In this document: one piece after another, positions 24,460-37,189 of the stretch
Layout of the letters: each line of letters opens with the position of its first letter
How positions within the stretch are numbered: the first letter of the stretch is position 1
NCBI GenBank assembly: GCA_032164245.1
Contig: JAVMKO010000010.1
Location: forward strand, 43,174,848-43,238,847
DNA length: 64,000 nt
DNA from: Sternotherus odoratus
Taxonomy: Eukaryota > Chordata > Testudines > Kinosternidae
Direction: 5' to 3'
Notes under the pieces: model-generated
Told to the model about the DNA's origin: nothing
What the model saw: only the letters and a program-made list of their open reading frames with translations
Database searches by the model: none
Position numbers and translations under genes: made by a program

Positions 24460-25839
24460 ATATACCCGCTCCTTATGTCCCCCTGCCAATGTTTGTGATT
24501 TTACAGTGTTTTCCTACTGAAGATTTCCAATGTTGCCATGTAAAAATGTCCATACAAACACTAACTCAAAAAAACATTAAACTGACTATACACAGAGTGC
24601 TGTTAAATGCAAAAAACAAAGAACTGAGTACATGTGTTCTCCTAGTTTTGAAGATGCTATACTTGAAAAATTACCCTAACAGTTGGTAAAAAGGGAGACC
24701 TCATCAAAATCAGGCTACACTGTGCTAGGCATTGTACAGGCACAGAATCAAAGCTGGTCCCCAAAAAGAAAGTATGAGACAGGGGTGCAATAAGTGGGGT
24801 TTTATACACGGGAGGGAGAAGGGGGAAGGACAGTCAATAAGACTAGTGACATAGGCCAGCTAGCACACAACATGATGGTTTCTTATTCATTTGGAAAGGA
24901 CTGTATTTTGTTGGGCTACCAATTGTTTTTTAAAATTATTGTCTATTACCCATTTTTTCCTCCTTTGGCTAGTCTAAATTTAAAAACAACCACCCACCCA
25001 ACCAAACCATGAAGAGTTCCAGGTTACCCAGTTTTCCACCAGGCAGTGCCATTCCCCAGGTTCAAATCACTGCTGTCCCCATTTCCCTCCCCTAAATACC
25101 TATTTCAGATTGTGACACACACCCAAATGCAAGACACAAAAAGATGACAGTGGAACCAATTGTAATGTGTGTGTTCTACTATCCCAGAGCAAAGAAAACT
25201 AACATCCTTCTTTCAGAACTGCACTCGTGTCAAAGAAAGTGGTGTGGAAACCTCACAACTGAGGCTTCAGAAGACCCCCAAACTTGACGTAAATTCCACC
25301 CCCTTCCCTTCAAAGCTGAAGACTCCTTTGGAGTTTGCCACCATCTGGGTTTCTGTTTACAGCTGTGGTCACAGCAGAAGCACAGGAGCAACAATGGGAT
25401 GCTGCCAAAGCAAGCTTGGTCCAAAATGCAGGGTTGTAAACATACAATTTGCTCACAAGAGATTGTTTTTTTTTATTGTTTGTTTAATTCCAAAAGGCAG
25501 CTGTTGATTTTAAGACCAACTTAGGAGCCCTGCAGCTCAAACACCACAACACTGAATCCGAAAGCAAAACCCACTCTCAACAATAATGTCACTGACTTTT
25601 GTCCAACTCTGAGAAATGCAAGAAAGAAAAGAACGTATATCGTGAGTAACAAGTCAACTGGATTCGTTTTGGTCTTACTAGTTTCAGTCATCTACAGTGT
25701 TAACAGCACAAGGGATCATTTCACAACTGACAACATTCCGCAAGGACTTCCTCCCCAAAATACAGAAGCAGCACCACCAGTAGCCAACATTGGTATATGG
25801 AGTAGACATATTTCAAGGCTTTGAGTGTTGAGTGGGAAC
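24460..25839. other. Intronic sequence, nothing recognised
   Basis: No gene seen. A short old-repeat motif (GTGCTAGGCATTGTACAGGC) lies near 24722. Confidence 0.45.
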
Positions 25840-25853
25840 CAATATAAAGATGG

Positions 25854-26006
25854 GTTCAAGAATAGCAGCCATGTTAGTCTGTATTCGTAAAGAAAGCAAG
25901 GAATACTTGTCGCACCTTAGAGACTAACTAGTTTATTTCACCATAAGCCCACGAAAGCTTATGCTGAAATAAACTAGTTAGTCTCTAAGGTGCTACAAGT
26001 ATTCCT
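25854..26006. mobile_element. Palindromic Penelope-like terminus (second subtype) with 14-bp TSD
   Basis: GTTAGTCTGTATTCGTAAAG leads into an inverted repeat: GAATACTTGTCGCACCTTAG (from 25901) pairs with CTAAGGTGCTACAAGTATTC (to 26004). The flanks are exact: CAATATAAAGATGG at 25840-25853 and 26007-26020. It resembles the elements at 6836 and 9028 in layout and in the GTTAGTCT...CACCTTA order, but differs in sequence, so it is a different subfamily. Confidence 0.8.
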
Positions 26007-26525
26007 CAATATAAAGATGGTATCTCCCAGCTGTCCCACTGGAAAAGTGATTGTGACATTACTGACATGAACTGTGATTGTATAGATCCTTGTTGCAACC
26101 CAGGTCCTATAGTTGACCTCCTTTGTACAACATTTGGTGCAAGTAGAGTATCTATGGAAAGGTTCTAATTTGCTGGTTATGATTATGCTGTCTGTATGTG
26201 TGCATCATTTTTGTATATTGGCTATGTACTTGTATCTCAGTGTGTGATTCTAAGTAGCATCAGTGAAGCATTTGGTCAGCTTCTTCAGAAAGGACTATTC
26301 TGAGTAAGTGCCCAAGCAAGAAACCCTTAACTGACATTGGACTTTGGGAGATGCCAATTCACATCTGAGCTTTCCTGGGAATATTCAAACTAACATGTAA
26401 AGTTTAACAATGGCATCAGCTTGCAAAAAGCTGAATCATTCACAGATATGTGACTTGCCCAGGTGGCTATAAACTCCATCTTGTTGCTGTGATTTTGCAC
26501 AGGAGAACAAAGAGGTTTCGGCCCA

Positions 26526-26551
26526 CGAGAGAGAGAGAGAGAGAGAGAGAA
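26526..26551. repeat. (GA)n microsatellite in the LTR
   Basis: About 13 GA units directly upstream of the TATA-like ATATAAAAGG of the LTR. Confidence 0.95.
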
Positions 26552-26929
26552 TATAAAAGGCCCTGCAAGTTCCCCCATTTGGTCTTCAGTTGGCTCAAGA
26601 GATGGCCTCTCCATCCCAAAGAGATGCCTGAAAGAAACTGGAACAAAGGACTGCAACTACAGGGGTGTGAGTGATTGTTTGACCCAGACCACAAACCACA
26701 ACACTGTCTGAAAAGGATTGGGTCCAGACTAGGAAAGAGTCTAGTCTATGAAAGAGGTAACAAAGTCACCTTAAAGACGAACTATAAAGTTTTGAAGCAT
26801 AAGCTTTCATGGGCTAATACCCACTTCGTCGGATGCAAGCAGTGGAAGTGTCCGGAGGCAGGTATAGAAAAGTAGGCAAGAACCAGGTGGGAGGTAAAAA
26901 GGTTAGTCCAATTAGGCTGAACCAGCTTG

Positions 26930-28321
26930 TTATCTCCGATCAGGGAGGGTGGGTTTTATTCTTCTAGCATTTGAATGGGGGGTGTGAACATGGAGAGAGG
27001 AGAAACTATTTCTGTAATTAGCAAGCCATTGTAGGTCTTTGTTCAAGCCCAGATTGTTTGTGTTGAATTTGCAAATGAATTGTAGCTCTGCAGTTTCCCT
27101 TTGCAGTCTGGACTTGAAGTTTTTTTGCTGCAGTATGGTGACTTTTAAATCTGTAATTGTGTGTCCAGGCAGGTTGAAGTGTTCTCCTACAGGTTTTTGT
27201 ATATTGCCATTCCTAATATCTGATTTGTGTGCATTAATCCTTTTTCGTAGGGACTGTCCAGTTTGGCCGATGTACATAGCAGAGGGACACTGGTGGCATA
27301 TAATGGCATATATGACATTGGTTGATGTGCAGGTGAATGAACCAGTGATGGTATGGTTGATCTGGTTAGGTCCTGTGATGGTGTTGCTGGTGTAGATATG
27401 TGGGCAGAGTTGGCATCGAGGTTTGTTGCATGGATTGGTTCCTGAGTTGGAGTTATTGCGGTGCAGTGTGCTGTTGCTGGTGAGAATTTGTTTAAGGTTG
27501 GCAGGTTGTCTGTGTGCCAGGACTGGCCTTCCTCCCAAGGCCTGTGAAAGTGAGGGATTATTGTCCAGGATGGGTTGTAGGTCACGGATGATGCGTTGCA
27601 GAGGTTTTAACTGAGGACTGTAGGTGATGGCCAGTGGTGTTCTCTTGTTTTCTTTCTTGGGCTTGTCTTGCAGCAGCAGGCTTCTGGGTACATGTCTGGC
27701 TCTGTTGATCTGTGTCCTTATTTCCTTGTGCGGGTATTGTAGTTTTGAGAAAGCTTGGTGAAGATCTCGTAGGTGTTGGTCTCTGTCTGAGGGGTTGGAG
27801 CAAATCCGATTGTACCTCAGTGCTTGGCTGTAGACAATGGATCGTGTGGTATGTCCGGGATGGAAGCTGGTGGCATGAAGGTAGGCATAGCTGTCAGTAG
27901 GTTTTCGGTATAGGGTGGTGTCGATGTGGCCGTCATTAATTTGCACTGTGGTGTCTAGGAAGTGGACTTCCTGTGTGGACTGGTCCAGACTGAGGTGGAT
28001 GTTGGGGTGGAAGCTGTTGAAGTCATGGTGGAATTCTTCCAGAGTTTCTTTCCCATGGCTCCAGATGATGAAGATGTCATCAATGTAGTGTAGATAGAGA
28101 AGGGGTGTGAGTGGACGAGAGTTGAAGCGTTGTTCCAGGTCAGCCATAAAGATGTTGGCATACTGTGGGGCCATGCGGGTGCCCATAGCAGTGCCGCTGG
28201 TCTGGAGGTATATATTGTCACCAAATTTGAAATAGTTGTGTGTGAGGATAGTCACAGAGCTCAGCAACCACCTGTGCTGTGGCATCATCAGGGATACTAT
28301 TCCGGACAGCTTGTATTCCAT
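26930..28321 (-). pseudogene. Penelope-like RT C-terminal half plus GIY-YIG endonuclease
   Basis: A 463-codon open stretch. TSGTAMGTRMAPQYANIFMA (residues ~41-60) and YIDD (79-82) are reverse-transcriptase motifs B and C. After a basic linker comes a Cys cluster (CNKPRCQLC, ~298-306), then the GIY-YIG endonuclease: VIYAI at 336-340, MYIGQTGQ at 349-356, R361 and E410 in RETAE. A Penelope-like element needs both activities for target-primed insertion. The frame is open to its end, but the upstream RT motif A lies in another frame (shift near 28255), so this is a broken gene. Confidence 0.9.
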
Positions 28322-28324
28322 CTT

Positions 28325-29679
28325 TGTGTGGGATGTTTGTTTAGAGAGACTCTACATCCATGGTGGCTAGGATGGTGTTTTCTGGAAGGTCACCAATGCA
28401 TTGTAGTTTCCTCAGGAAGTCAGTGGTAACACGGAGATAGCTGGGAGTGCTGGTGGCATAGGGTCTGAGTAGAGAGTCTACATATCCAGACAGTCCTTCA
28501 GTGAGAGTGCCAATGCCCGAGATGATGGGGCGTCCAGGGTTTCCAGGTTTGTGGATCTTGGGTAGTAGATAAGAATAACCCCGGTCGGGGCTCTAGAGGG
28601 TATATTAATTTGTTCCTGTGTTAGTGCAGGGAGAGTCCTGAGTAGATGGTGCAGTTCTTAGTATATTCCTCAGTGGGATCGGAGGGAAGTGGCCTGTAGA
28701 AATTGGTATTGGAGAGTTGTCTGGTAGCCTCCTTTTGGTAGTCTGACCTGTCCATGATGACAACAGCACCTCCTTTATCAGCCTCTTTGATAATGATGTC
28801 AGGGTTGTTTCTGAGGCTGTGGGTAGCATTGCGTTCTGCACGATTTAGGTTGTGAGGCAGGCGATGTTGTTTTTCCACAATTTCTGCCTGTGCACGTCGG
28901 CGGAAGCATTCTATGTATAGGTCCAGATTGTCATTTCGACCCTCAGGAGGAGTCCATGTGGAGTTCTTCTTCTTGTGCTGCTGGTGGGATGGTGTCTGTG
29001 TACCAGTGTGCTGTTCCATGTGGTCTTGAAAGAATTCCTTGAGTCGGAGACGGCAAAAGTAGGCTTCCAGATCACCGCAGAATTGTATCATGTTTGTGGG
29101 GGTGGTGGGGCAGAATGAGAGTCCTCAAGATAGGACAGACTCTTCTGCCGGGCTGAGTGTGTAGCTGGATAGATTGATGATATTGCTGGGTGAGTTAGGG
29201 GTACCACTGTTGTGGCCCCATGTGGGAGGTAGGATTTTAGATAGTTTGCAGTCCTTTTTCTTTTGTAGAGAGGTGAAGTGTGTGATGTAGATTTCCTGTC
29301 TTATTTTAGTAAAGTCTGTTTGTGTGGAAGGTTGGTTGTTTATGAAGGTCTCCAGGTTGGAAAGCTCTTTTTTGATGTTTTCCTGTTTGTTGTACATGAT
29401 GCTGATCAGATGGTTCCTCAGTTTCTTAGATAGTGTCTGGCATAATCTCTCACTGTAGTCTGTGCAGTATGTGGATAGCAATGGATTTTTCACCTTCAGT
29501 CCATTTGGTATGATGTCCAGACGTTTACATTTGGAGAGAAAGATGATATCTGTCTGTACTTGTGCAAGTTTCTTCATGAGGTTGATGGATTTCCACTCCA
29601 TACGGCTAAACGCAGTGCCTTGCATGATGTCAAGAATCAGAGAGGTAGCCATGTTAGTCTGGAATAGCAGAGGTAACAA
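28325..29679 (-). pseudogene. Penelope-like N-terminal region and RT motif A, with stop and frameshifts
   Basis: Two open pieces continue the same gene upstream. 29125-29679 (MKKLAQVQTDIIFLSKCKRL and on) and 28621-29091 (MIQFCGDLEAYFCRLRLKEF, then NNPDIIIKEADKGGAVVIMD, a conserved RT region) lie in different frames. Near 28340 the motif A text MDVESL is followed by a TAA (28341-28343) and then TNIPHKDGI. One stop and at least two frameshifts separate the pieces. Confidence 0.8.
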
Positions 29680-30608
29680 AGTCCTGTGGCACCTTAAAGA
29701 CTAACTATAAAGTTTTGAAGCATAAGCTTTCGTGGGCTAGAAGAATAACCCACCCTCCCTGATCGGAGATAACAAGCTGGTTCAGCCTAATTGGACTAAC
29801 CTTTTTACCTCCCACCTGGTTCTTGCCTACTTTTCTATACCTGCCTCTGGACACTTCCACTGCTTGCATCCGACGAAGTGGGTATTAGCCCACGAAAGCT
29901 TATGCTTCAAAACTTGATAGTTAGTCTTTAAGGTGCCACAGGACTTTGTTACCTCTGCTATTCTAGACTAACACGGCTACCTCTCTGATTCTAGTCTATG
30001 AAAGAAGCTTATGGGAACATCTCTGAGGGTGAGATTTACCTGTATTCAGTTTCCTACTGTATTAGGCTTTGACTTGCGTGTTTTAACTAGCAAAATAAAA
30101 CAACTTACTTTGTTCTGTCTATTACTTGGAACCACTTAAATCCTACTTTTTATACTTGATAAAATCACTTTTGCTTATTAATTAACCCAGAGTAAGTAAT
30201 TAATACCTGCGGGAGCAAAAAGCTGTGCATGTCTCTCTTTCAGCATTACAGAAGGTGAGTTTATCCTGTCTAAGCCTTCTACAGAGAAAAACTGGTTCAT
30301 TTTGGGTTTAGTCTCCCTGAAAGACTGAATACTGGGTGCTGGGAAGGTCCCTGCTAACTGAAAAGCTCCTGGGCTAAGTGAATCTTAGTTTCTGTGAACT
30401 GCAGGATGGCGTGGCCCAACCTCTTGATCTGTGTTGTAGACAAATGCTGTCTCGCTCAGCAAGACAGGCTTGGATGGAAGCCTTCTCTGGCGGCCGGGGG
30501 GGGGGGGAGGGGGGGGGAAAAGAGGTTGTTCTCAGTGGTATCCCAGCAAGTCTAGTGAGAGTCTTGAGGGAGGTTCTGTGACCAAACCAGTCAGTCAGTC
30601 ACAGTGAT

Positions 30609-32339
30609 GACTTACATCAACCACATCTTAAAGGCCAATAGTCTGCAATCCTTACTAAATTTATACTAGTGCTCACTGCATCCACTTCAGACTTAGGTTT
30701 CTGCCTACACTAGGAAAGTTAGGACCTATAAATTCACCCTGATGCAGTTCTGTTAGTGGTTGCAACAGTGGAAATTCTATTTTAGGCAGGCTTTGGGTGT
30801 TTTTAACCACTATTGTCCAACTCTGCTCTGCATAAGGTTGTATGTCTCATCCTCCACTGGTACTGGTAGCACCAGTGGTGAATTACAGGTCCTAATATTG
30901 CCAGTACAAGTGCAGCTTTATGATGTTTCAGCAAGGATCTACTGCAAACAGAAATATCACACTGAAGATCCTTTTGAAACAGGAAGGCTCAATGTCTTTG
31001 AAATGGAAAATTAAAAAGTTAAAAGGAGCTTTATTGTGGGCATTTGACAGTGTCCTGTTGTGTATGACTTATTAACTCAATCATCAATGACGTATCACTA
31101 TGCCTTAAGGCTTTCATTTAGCTAGTTAAGCAGACAGCTGTAGTGCAGATGTAGTAAAAAATGCTGTCAAAGTATTTTCATTCAGTTAATGCTGCACTGA
31201 GAATATGCATTAGACTGAGGCAAGAGATGGAAACTCTGGCATGTGTTAGAGAAAGAGTTGTTGAAAGTATGAAATAAACAATTCCCTGGGGATAAATTTG
31301 TGAGCAAGCATGTTTAACAGTGAATACAGTAGCAAGATATCAAAATCAGGGATCCATTTTATACATGACCATATAGGATTAAGAAATGCTCATTTCTAGA
31401 GTTGATGATTCCAATGGAATTTTAAATTTGAGTTTGTTTTTCCTTATGTTCAGAATTAACTGAATGTGCTTTGACCACAGTATTTCAAACACCCCACATT
31501 ACCAGATAAGAATGTTTATTTATGAAGCAATACTGATTGGGGGGGGGAGGGGGGAAGAGAGAGAGAATAGGTATAGAAACCAGTTCGACAGGATTCCCAA
31601 TGGTAAACAAATAATTAGTTGTTTCCAAAACTAATGAAGAATGAGAATACAATACTGTCTAAGGAAATTCAGGGGTCCATTTACAAATAGGAAGCACCCT
31701 GGCAATATGGACAAGGAAAACCTATACCACAGACATCCCTAAACAGGATAGGGGGAGGATAGTCTTCTCAAAAGTAACATGAGCTATCAGTTTTCTGCAG
31801 ACTTATTCTCCTGTGCCAGACGGAAAGGACAATAGGCCAGGATTCCACTTCTAATAGCAACAACTGATGCCATAACAGCCACTAAAACAGAACTAGAACA
31901 GAGTGTACCACACCTCATAAGAAACATGAAATCCTGAACTCAGCACCTAGTAAACAAGTTCCTAGTAAGGAGGAATGGCTTTTCAAGCATTTTTTTTTTT
32001 AACTGTGTTCTCAGTATTTGTGAGGGTTGGAACCATCTGACTGACAGGAGGCAAAGAAACCTAGTATCACTACAAAACTTAAGGGGCAGATGACGTCAGC
32101 CTTATTTCTTATCGTTTTAGTTCTCTCAGAGCCCTCAGCTTCTGGGGAACAGAGACCAAAATGTACATTAGGCACTTTCAGCAAACAAAACGAGTCAAGT
32201 GCATTTGCTCCCACCAGCAAATGCACTTGACGCCAAACCTGCTGCTGCCATCTTCTTCCCAAACCTACAAGGAGATTTCATGCCATGCAGCATAAAATGA
32301 ACACAATCCAGGTGACAATTGCTTCTTCATATGCTACTG
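30609..32339. other. Intronic sequence, nothing recognised
   Basis: No gene or classified repeat seen; a G-run lies near 31540. Confidence 0.45.
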
Positions 32340-32552
32340 CAGGCCTGCACAACTCGGAAAGCAGCGAGGGCCATATTACTGGAAAAAAACAAAAAACAAA
32401 ACAAAACAACACCCTAGCTGCGGGCCGAAAAGCCCCGCCCCCATCCACTTCCCCCCCCCCCCAACCCCACCGCCTGGCTTACCCCCTACGGGCCACACAG
32501 TGAGCCCGTGCGCGCTGCATGTGGCCCTCGGGCCGCATGTTGTGCAGGCCTG
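32340..32552. mobile_element. Short hAT-like non-autonomous element
   Basis: CAGGCCTGCACAACTCGGAA at the left and GCATGTTGTGCAGGCCTG at the right are inverted. The flanks TGCTACTG and CACTACTG are similar 8-mers (6 of 8). The inside is short, CpG-bearing and non-coding. Confidence 0.65.
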
Positions 32553-33425
32553 CACTACTGTTTGGGGGATTTGGGGGGAGGGGAAGGGAAGAGCAGTATA
32601 GAGAAGAAGGGCTCACTGCTCACCAGCTTAAGATACTAAAATGGATATAATCAGAAAGCCATCTGCACTTAGACACATTGCTACACACCAACCTAAAGAT
32701 ATATTCCTCATTAAAGAGAAAAATAAAGAGCAAACAGAGGCTGGAAGCATTTGAAAACTGTTTGACTGAACAATATTAGTATTGTGAATCTGCCTGAGGC
32801 ACTAGAAGGAAAGGATGCAGCTGGATTTTCTTGGAAATTTGCTGCCAAGGATTTTGAAACAAAGACAAGAATGACCAGATAAATATTGAAAGATTTTGTT
32901 TTAAATCCATGTTAGAAGACTGACCAACAGCTTGAAGCACATGATTATCGTCATCAGCAGGAATTAAGGCAGTCGCTTTACCTGACACATACAAGAAATA
33001 TAATCTTTTCCCCCTAATGTCATGCTGTTGAGCTAGTTTGGGCTGACTCACACGGTCTCAGAAAATAAAATCTGGATGTGTGCACCAAGCAGCAGCAGAT
33101 GACTCTTCTACCCACAAACTGTGGGTTGCAGTTACCAGGAAGTCATTTGTTCTGTGACATGAAGTCAGCTAGGAGGACAAACACTTAAAGAGTACAAAAG
33201 GAATTTCAGCATCTGACGACAATGAATGGCAAATAAGTGTGGAAAGGAATATTACCTATGCAATTAGCTGTTTAGGTGTATAATGATAAGCAACTTTGAA
33301 AGCAATCTTAATATGACATACCTTCTAACTATGAACCATTTCTTGCAGACGAGAATCGATGTACAAAAAAGTATTTTTGACTGTAGTGAATAAAATACCT
33401 CCCAAGATGACCCCGCTGCCCTGTG
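32553..33425. other. Intronic sequence, nothing recognised
   Basis: No gene or classified repeat seen. Confidence 0.45.
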
Positions 33426-34047
33426 CAGGGGTGGGCAAACTACAGCCTGTGGGCCACATCCAGCCCGCAGGACCATCCTGCCAGCCCCTGAGCTCCCAGC
33501 CAGGGAGGATATCCTCGGCCCCACCCCTGGAGCCGCACCACCGTGCCGAAAGTGCTCGGGGGGGGGGGGGGGAAAGAGGACTGCGCGCTCCTGCGGGGCA
33601 GCATGTCTGTCTCCGCACAGATACCATACATACCGCTCTGCGCAGCAAGGTAAGGGGGACCAGGGGGTTGGATAAGGGGCAGGGAGTCCCAGGGGGCAGT
33701 CAGGGCACAGGGAGCGGGAGGTGAGAGTGTTGGATGGGGCAGAGGTTCTTGGGGGTGGTCAGGGGACAGGGAGGTTGGAAAGGGACAGAGTCCCAGGTAT
33801 CTGTCAGGGCACAGGGGTCAGGCCAGTCAGGGGACAAGGAGCAGGGAGGCTCTGGAGGGGGCGGTCAGGGCACAAGGAGCAGAGAGGGTTGGATATATCA
33901 GGGATTCTGAGAGGGCAGTCAGAGGGCGGGAAATGGGAGGAGGTCAGATAGGGGCTGTTTGGGGACGCACAACCTTCCATACCTGGCCCGCCATACAATT
34001 TTGCAACCCCGATGTGGCCCTCAGGCCAAAAAGTTTGCCCACCCTAG
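33426..34047. mobile_element. hAT-type non-autonomous element, opposite orientation
   Basis: It begins CAGGGGTGGGCAAACTACAG and ends GGCCAAAAAGTTTGCCCACCCTAG, so its ends are swapped relative to the copies at 2305 and 15324. I see no clean 8-bp duplication. The interior is G-rich, with repeated GGTCAGGGGACAGGG-like text (33650-33950). Confidence 0.75.
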
Positions 34048-34168
34048 ATTGACAACATTCTGTTCTTCTAAGGTCATTCCACTGAGGAAGGTTTTCCAAA
34101 GTAAACATGCACTTTATTTTATAGAGGATATTATCCTGTAGGTATGGCAAAGGTTAAATGCATCTTTT

Positions 34169-34510
34169 ACAGCAGAACTTCAGAATTACGAATACCGGGT
34201 CAACCACACACCTCATTTGGAACCAGAAGTACACAATCAGCTACCAGCACAGACAAAAAAAATAATCAAGTACAGTACTTTGTTAAACGTAAACTACTAA
34301 AAAAAGGGAGGGGGGTTGAAAAAAAAATTGACAAGGTAAGGAAACTGTTTTGGTGCTTGTTTCATTTAAATTGAGATGGTTATAGTAAAGTTTCAAAGCT
34401 ATATTAAGTCAATGTTCAGTGATAAACTTTTGAAAGAGCCATGATGTTTTGTTCAGAGTTACAAACAACGTCCATTCCCGATGTGTTTATCTGAGATTTT
34501 ACTGTAGTAG
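34169..34510. mobile_element. Probable Tc1/mariner-type (Tigger-like) remnant
   Basis: ACAGCAGAACTTCAGAATTACGAA at the left and GTTTATCTGAGATTTTACTGTA at the right resemble diverged inverted ends. The interior is AT-rich and non-coding. Confidence 0.5.
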
Positions 34511-34519
34511 TAAAATCGC

Positions 34520-35420
34520 TGCTAGTATAGTGTCTCTTTAAGCGCTTTCATAGGTAAGAGGCTGAAAAACATAGGCTTTGATTCCTTGCTAAAATGTAAT
34601 CCTAAAAATTGAGGATTGATTTGAAGCTAGCTCAGGTTCTAGGAAAGTGCACCTGACATAATAGAAAAGAACAGTGCTTCAAAAAGGAGCTGGGCTAGAC
34701 TCTCACCACATACTTGTCCCCTCAAACTTTGCTCTGAAACAAAAAAACAAAAGCCACACGACTTAAAATCAAATTAGTAACTTCAAGCAGTCTCTGAAAG
34801 CATTGTGATGAGAGATTAACAAAACTCCGGGATGGAGCGTATAGAAAGTCAGTTTGGCATTATCAATGTGAGTCCTAATTTTTCAGTTAGTAATTGGGAA
34901 TTTTTTCCTTATAATAAACTTTCCAAATACATGCCATTTCTTTTCTTTAATCCATATTTTGCCCACCACCAGATAGAGAAGCAAAGTCAAAGCAGTTTGG
35001 ATCAGACACTTATCTACACATTACCATATGATCGAGGCCTGGGGAAACATTCTACCCTGAGCAAAGGAACAAAAACGGAATTTAAAAAGGGTAGGGAACT
35101 CAGGCCTGATTCTGCGCCTGTACAGTCAGTAGTTTTGCGACTGACTTTGGGGAGCACAGGATCAAAAGTAAATCTGAAAAGATGCGCTCTCGCTCTCTCT
35201 CCCCCCTGCCCATCCCCAGATTTCAACTAGTGCAGTTATAATCTGAAAAGAGACTCTAAAAACAGCAACATGAGCATCTGTTTCTTCCAGCTCACTGAAT
35301 CCATAACAAGTTTCTTCAGTCTACAAGTAAACAGATTTTTCTAATTGCCAGACCCGCAAAATGACTAACTGATTTGCAGGTTAAGCAGTTAATTGACCTG
35401 TAGGCCAAATGATTAAACAT
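34520..35420. other. Intronic sequence, nothing recognised
   Basis: No known motif in the open frame at 34832-35230; no repeat family recognised. Confidence 0.45.
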
Positions 35421-35429
35421 CTATATGGG

Positions 35430-35835
35430 GTAGCACCTAAAGCCATAATCAGATTGGGGCCCATTATGCTAGGCACTGTACAGATGTAAGGATAGTTCCT
35501 ACCTCAAAAGGGACCCAGTTTTCAATTGAAACTGGCTCCTAAATAAGACAAAAATAAACTTGTCAGGACTCCCCCCTATAGAGCTTATTGAGGCTCATGG
35601 AAGCCCTTTCCCCTGTGAGCATAAGCCAGCCGGGGAGGTCCTTACCCTCAACTCACAAATACAACCAATGACCATATTGCCCCCCCTCCAAATCACTGCA
35701 AAAGCTTAGTTAAATTTATCCTCACAAGTACCCCAAACACATTTTACAGAAAAGGAAAACTGATGCACAGAGAAGTTAAGTGACTTGGCCAATGTTATGC
35801 AGGAAGTTTGTGGCACAGCCAGGAATTGAAATCTC
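35430..35835 (+). repeat. Old amniote MIR/L2-type repeat pieces
   Basis: TATGCTAGGCACTGTACAGA near 35467 and CACAGAGAAGTTAAGTGACT near 35766 belong to widespread ancient amniote repeats. A C-run (35840-35858) follows. The family assignment is approximate. Confidence 0.55.
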
Positions 35836-35859
35836 ATCCCCCCCCCCCCCCCCCCCAGT

Positions 35860-37185
35860 CCAGGGACTTGACAATCTGTCCTCTGCACATTCACTAAAAG
35901 GACAGAGTTCTCATGCCAGTCTCAGATAGACAGACCCAAAGCCAGCTCTAACTTTTTTGCCACCCCAAGCACTGAAAAAGATCTGTTTTTGATACTATAT
36001 ACCTCTCCCCTACTTTGTCCATTTTGAAAAGTGATGCTTTTAAAGTAAAAAACAATTCCCCCATATTCCTAATACATATATTCCATAAGAATCTCTTAAT
36101 AGGGCCTCTCTCATTTCAAAAAAATAAAGTGACTTTCATTTTCAGCTAGCTGGCAATAACCATAACTTCTCATGATCTAATTTGGATATTTGTTGGAGTG
36201 TTCTTCCTCTGAAGAGCTTTTCCTGCTGCAGGAGAGAGAAATCCATGTCTGTTGAAGTTCCTCTACATAGACTGTTTTATTAATAATGATGTAATGCCTG
36301 GGGGGGGGGAGGGGGGAAGTCTAATCACTATGGTAGATTTTCAGCCAAGCCAGCTGAATGTTTGAGGCAGCTGAATCATTAAAGTTAATAGAAAGTTCGT
36401 CGCTGACAAAAGAATAAGAGGGAAAGTCGAGTTTTGTATCACCTGCACACTTCATTTAGCAGTTCAGAGGAAAGCTAGGCATTGTGAGTCTGTCTCTCTC
36501 TCTCCTACACATGTGCACACACACAAAAAACAGGTCTCTCTCACTGGAATTCGAGTTCCATTCCCAAAAAGCAAACAACAAAAATAAACAAATCATTTAA
36601 ACCTTTGAAAGTTGTTGCGGTGGCAGTACAGATGGAAGAAATTCAAGTGTCATTCACATTTAGATGGCGTAAGAATCCACTTGTTTTCATATACTTCAGG
36701 CGGAAATATTAGCTTGTTATGTAATTAGGAATCTCCTTTCACAAAGTCAGATGGAGAAATATGTAGAATTAAGGTTCACCCACAGATTTTTATATACTCT
36801 CCCTAATTTAGATTCTGGGGGCGCCATGATTTAAATCTAAATACAATAAGTGAAATCAAAACAGAGCAAAATACAAATGTATGAGCAGTGATTCAAGAAA
36901 AACTTTAATCAAGAAGTCATAAGTCAGAATATACTCTACGCACCCATCTAGCATATAAAACAATGACCCATAAATCTAGAAATAAGATATTTTACTCTGA
37001 TGGAATAACAAAAAAGAATGAATGATTGTTGCAATCTATATGCTCCATTTCACAGACTAATGTGCAGATCCCTGGTTTTTTCGTTATACCTTTATTGTAA
37101 GCTGAGTAGTAGAGACAAAGGAATGTATGTGAACTGGAGAATACAGTGAAACCACACCCAGGTGCAATTTCACCAGGAACATTGC
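35860..37185. other. Intronic sequence, nothing recognised
   Basis: No gene or classified repeat seen; a G-run lies near 36300. Confidence 0.45.
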
Positions 37186-37189
37186 CTTC

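Larger units (their letters stand above)
26756..29989 (-). mobile_element. Penelope-like retroelement, nearly complete, with 16-bp TSD
   Basis: A 3.2-kb insertion in the solo LTR, flanked by exact TCTAGTCTATGAAAGA (26740-26755 and 29990-30005). On the minus strand it encodes an N-terminal region, reverse transcriptase and GIY-YIG endonuclease. The same terminal sequence stands at both ends in opposite orientation (26756-26965 and 29740-29989), and a further inverted ~105-bp copy at 29637-29738 forms a hairpin with 29886-29990. Such terminal arrangements are known for Penelope-like elements. Stops and frameshifts make the coding part inactive. Confidence 0.9.
26052..30603 (+). mobile_element. 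Solo LTR (about 1.3 kb) interrupted by a Penelope-like element
   Basis: The outer ends are TGTGACATTACTGAC and CAGTCAGTCAGTCACA, with exact 5-bp flanks GTGAT (26047-26051 and 30604-30608). A promoter-like ATATAAAAGG lies at 26551 after a (GA)n run, and a poly(A) signal AATAAA at 30094. Removing the nested 26756-29989 element and one copy of its TSD leaves about 1.3 kb, a plausible LTR. No internal retroelement genes adjoin, so it is a solo LTR. I assign no family. Confidence 0.72.
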
